A DNA stretch of 14,375 nt from assembly GCA_900314345.1 (NCBI GenBank), contig OMUX01000104.1:1-14375 (forward strand), in the 5' to 3' direction. The stretch comes from an uncultured Erysipelotrichaceae bacterium. Its GTDB lineage: Bacteria; Bacillota_I; Bacilli_A; Erysipelotrichales; Erysipelotrichaceae. Below, one piece after another: positions 14,256-14,375 of this stretch. The translations under genes and the position numbers were made by a program. Positions within the stretch are counted from its first letter, which is position 1; every line of letters starts with the position of its first letter. A model generated the notes under the pieces. The model searched no databases, was not told the origin of the DNA, and saw nothing but the letters and a program-made list of their open reading frames with translations.

Positions 14256-14375
14256 CACCGTTTGAGAAGCTGCCTGATACATGGCACTGCCCGATCTGCA
14301 AGGTTCCCAAGAGCAAGTTCAACCCTCAGTAACAAGCAGTACTGCAGGATATGCAATGGAAGGTGTCCGGTTTAT
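14256..14375 (+). pseudogene. Second copy of the rubredoxin-domain end (flavorubredoxin gene 3' fragment; runs off the window)
   Basis: The 120 bases match 11633-11752 with five substitutions and no gaps. In the original frame they encode [20 protein letters not shown] plus NPQ and a TAA stop; the only amino-acid change is R448 to H, beside the second CxxC. The first CxxC and everything upstream are absent, because homology stops abruptly at 14256 and the preceding DNA is unrelated. It is therefore a 5'-truncated fragment with no start, followed by the same non-coding sequence as the intact gene. Its right limit lies beyond the window. Confidence 0.9.

Noticed and set aside
11760..14260. CRISPR array or integrase in the accessory block
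   Set aside because: No regularly spaced repeats were seen, and no tyrosine or serine recombinase motifs appear in the frames that look real.
1..14375. tRNA or rRNA genes, including a tRNA at the 120-base repeat as an integration site
   Set aside because: No cloverleaf-like pattern or TTCRANNC (T-loop) block with matching stems was noticed, and the repeat is protein-coding.

Overview
The window looks like chromosome from an anaerobic, fermentative, low-to-mid GC Gram-positive bacterium (Bacillota). A gut-type member of the Erysipelotrichales or Clostridia is my guess. The basis is AGGAGG-type ribosome binding sites, a CcpA-like cre site, a flavodiiron-rubredoxin protein typical of anaerobes, a decayed Cna-B/LPXTG-type surface-protein fragment, and an IS1341-type TnpB element. 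I cannot name the species.

Layout. (1) 1-1119: the last 44 codons of a LarA-like protein, followed after one base by an AEC-family permease and a terminator. (2) 1135-5645: a catabolic operon with a cre-like site and a perfect ATTGTATACAAT palindrome in its leader. It encodes a LarA-family nickel-pincer racemase/epimerase, the split small (SAF) and large subunits of a UxaA/SuyAB-type hydro-lyase, and a GntP-family hydroxyacid/H+ symporter, and it ends in a strong terminator. (3) 5705-6413: a FadR-type GntR regulator with its own terminator. (4) 6420-8317, minus strand: glycerate 2-kinase (MOFRL type), translationally coupled to a small two-helix membrane protein and ending in a terminator back to back with the regulator's. 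(5) 8318-8850: a degraded Cna-B surface-protein C-terminus and a well-formed promoter overlapping a triple ACAGTAAA repeat. (6) 8851-10170: an AAA+ ATPase with an Rpn-transposase-like C-terminal tail. (7) 10321-11768: a flavodiiron protein fused to rubredoxin, with terminator. (8) 11788-14255: accessory DNA holding a tnpB-only IS200/IS605-group element with an apparent omega-RNA region, plus a small GAGRKK-motif gene. (9) 14256-14375: a second, 96% identical copy of the 3' end of the flavorubredoxin gene, cut by the window edge.

How the parts may work together. GntP would import a sugar acid or other 2-hydroxyacid. The LarA homologue, with every lactate-racemase catalytic residue at the same sequence number as the Lactiplantibacillus enzyme, would invert its C2 centre. 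The UxaA-type pair would then dehydrate (or desulfonate) one epimer to a 2-keto acid. The GntR protein probably senses the substrate and binds the palindrome. Glycerate 2-kinase may drain a three-carbon product into glycolysis, or glycerate itself may be a substrate. No aldolase, KDG kinase or cofactor genes (larB, larC, larE) are visible, so the substrate is open. The epimerase-dehydratase-symporter set is the best candidate here for an undescribed pathway.
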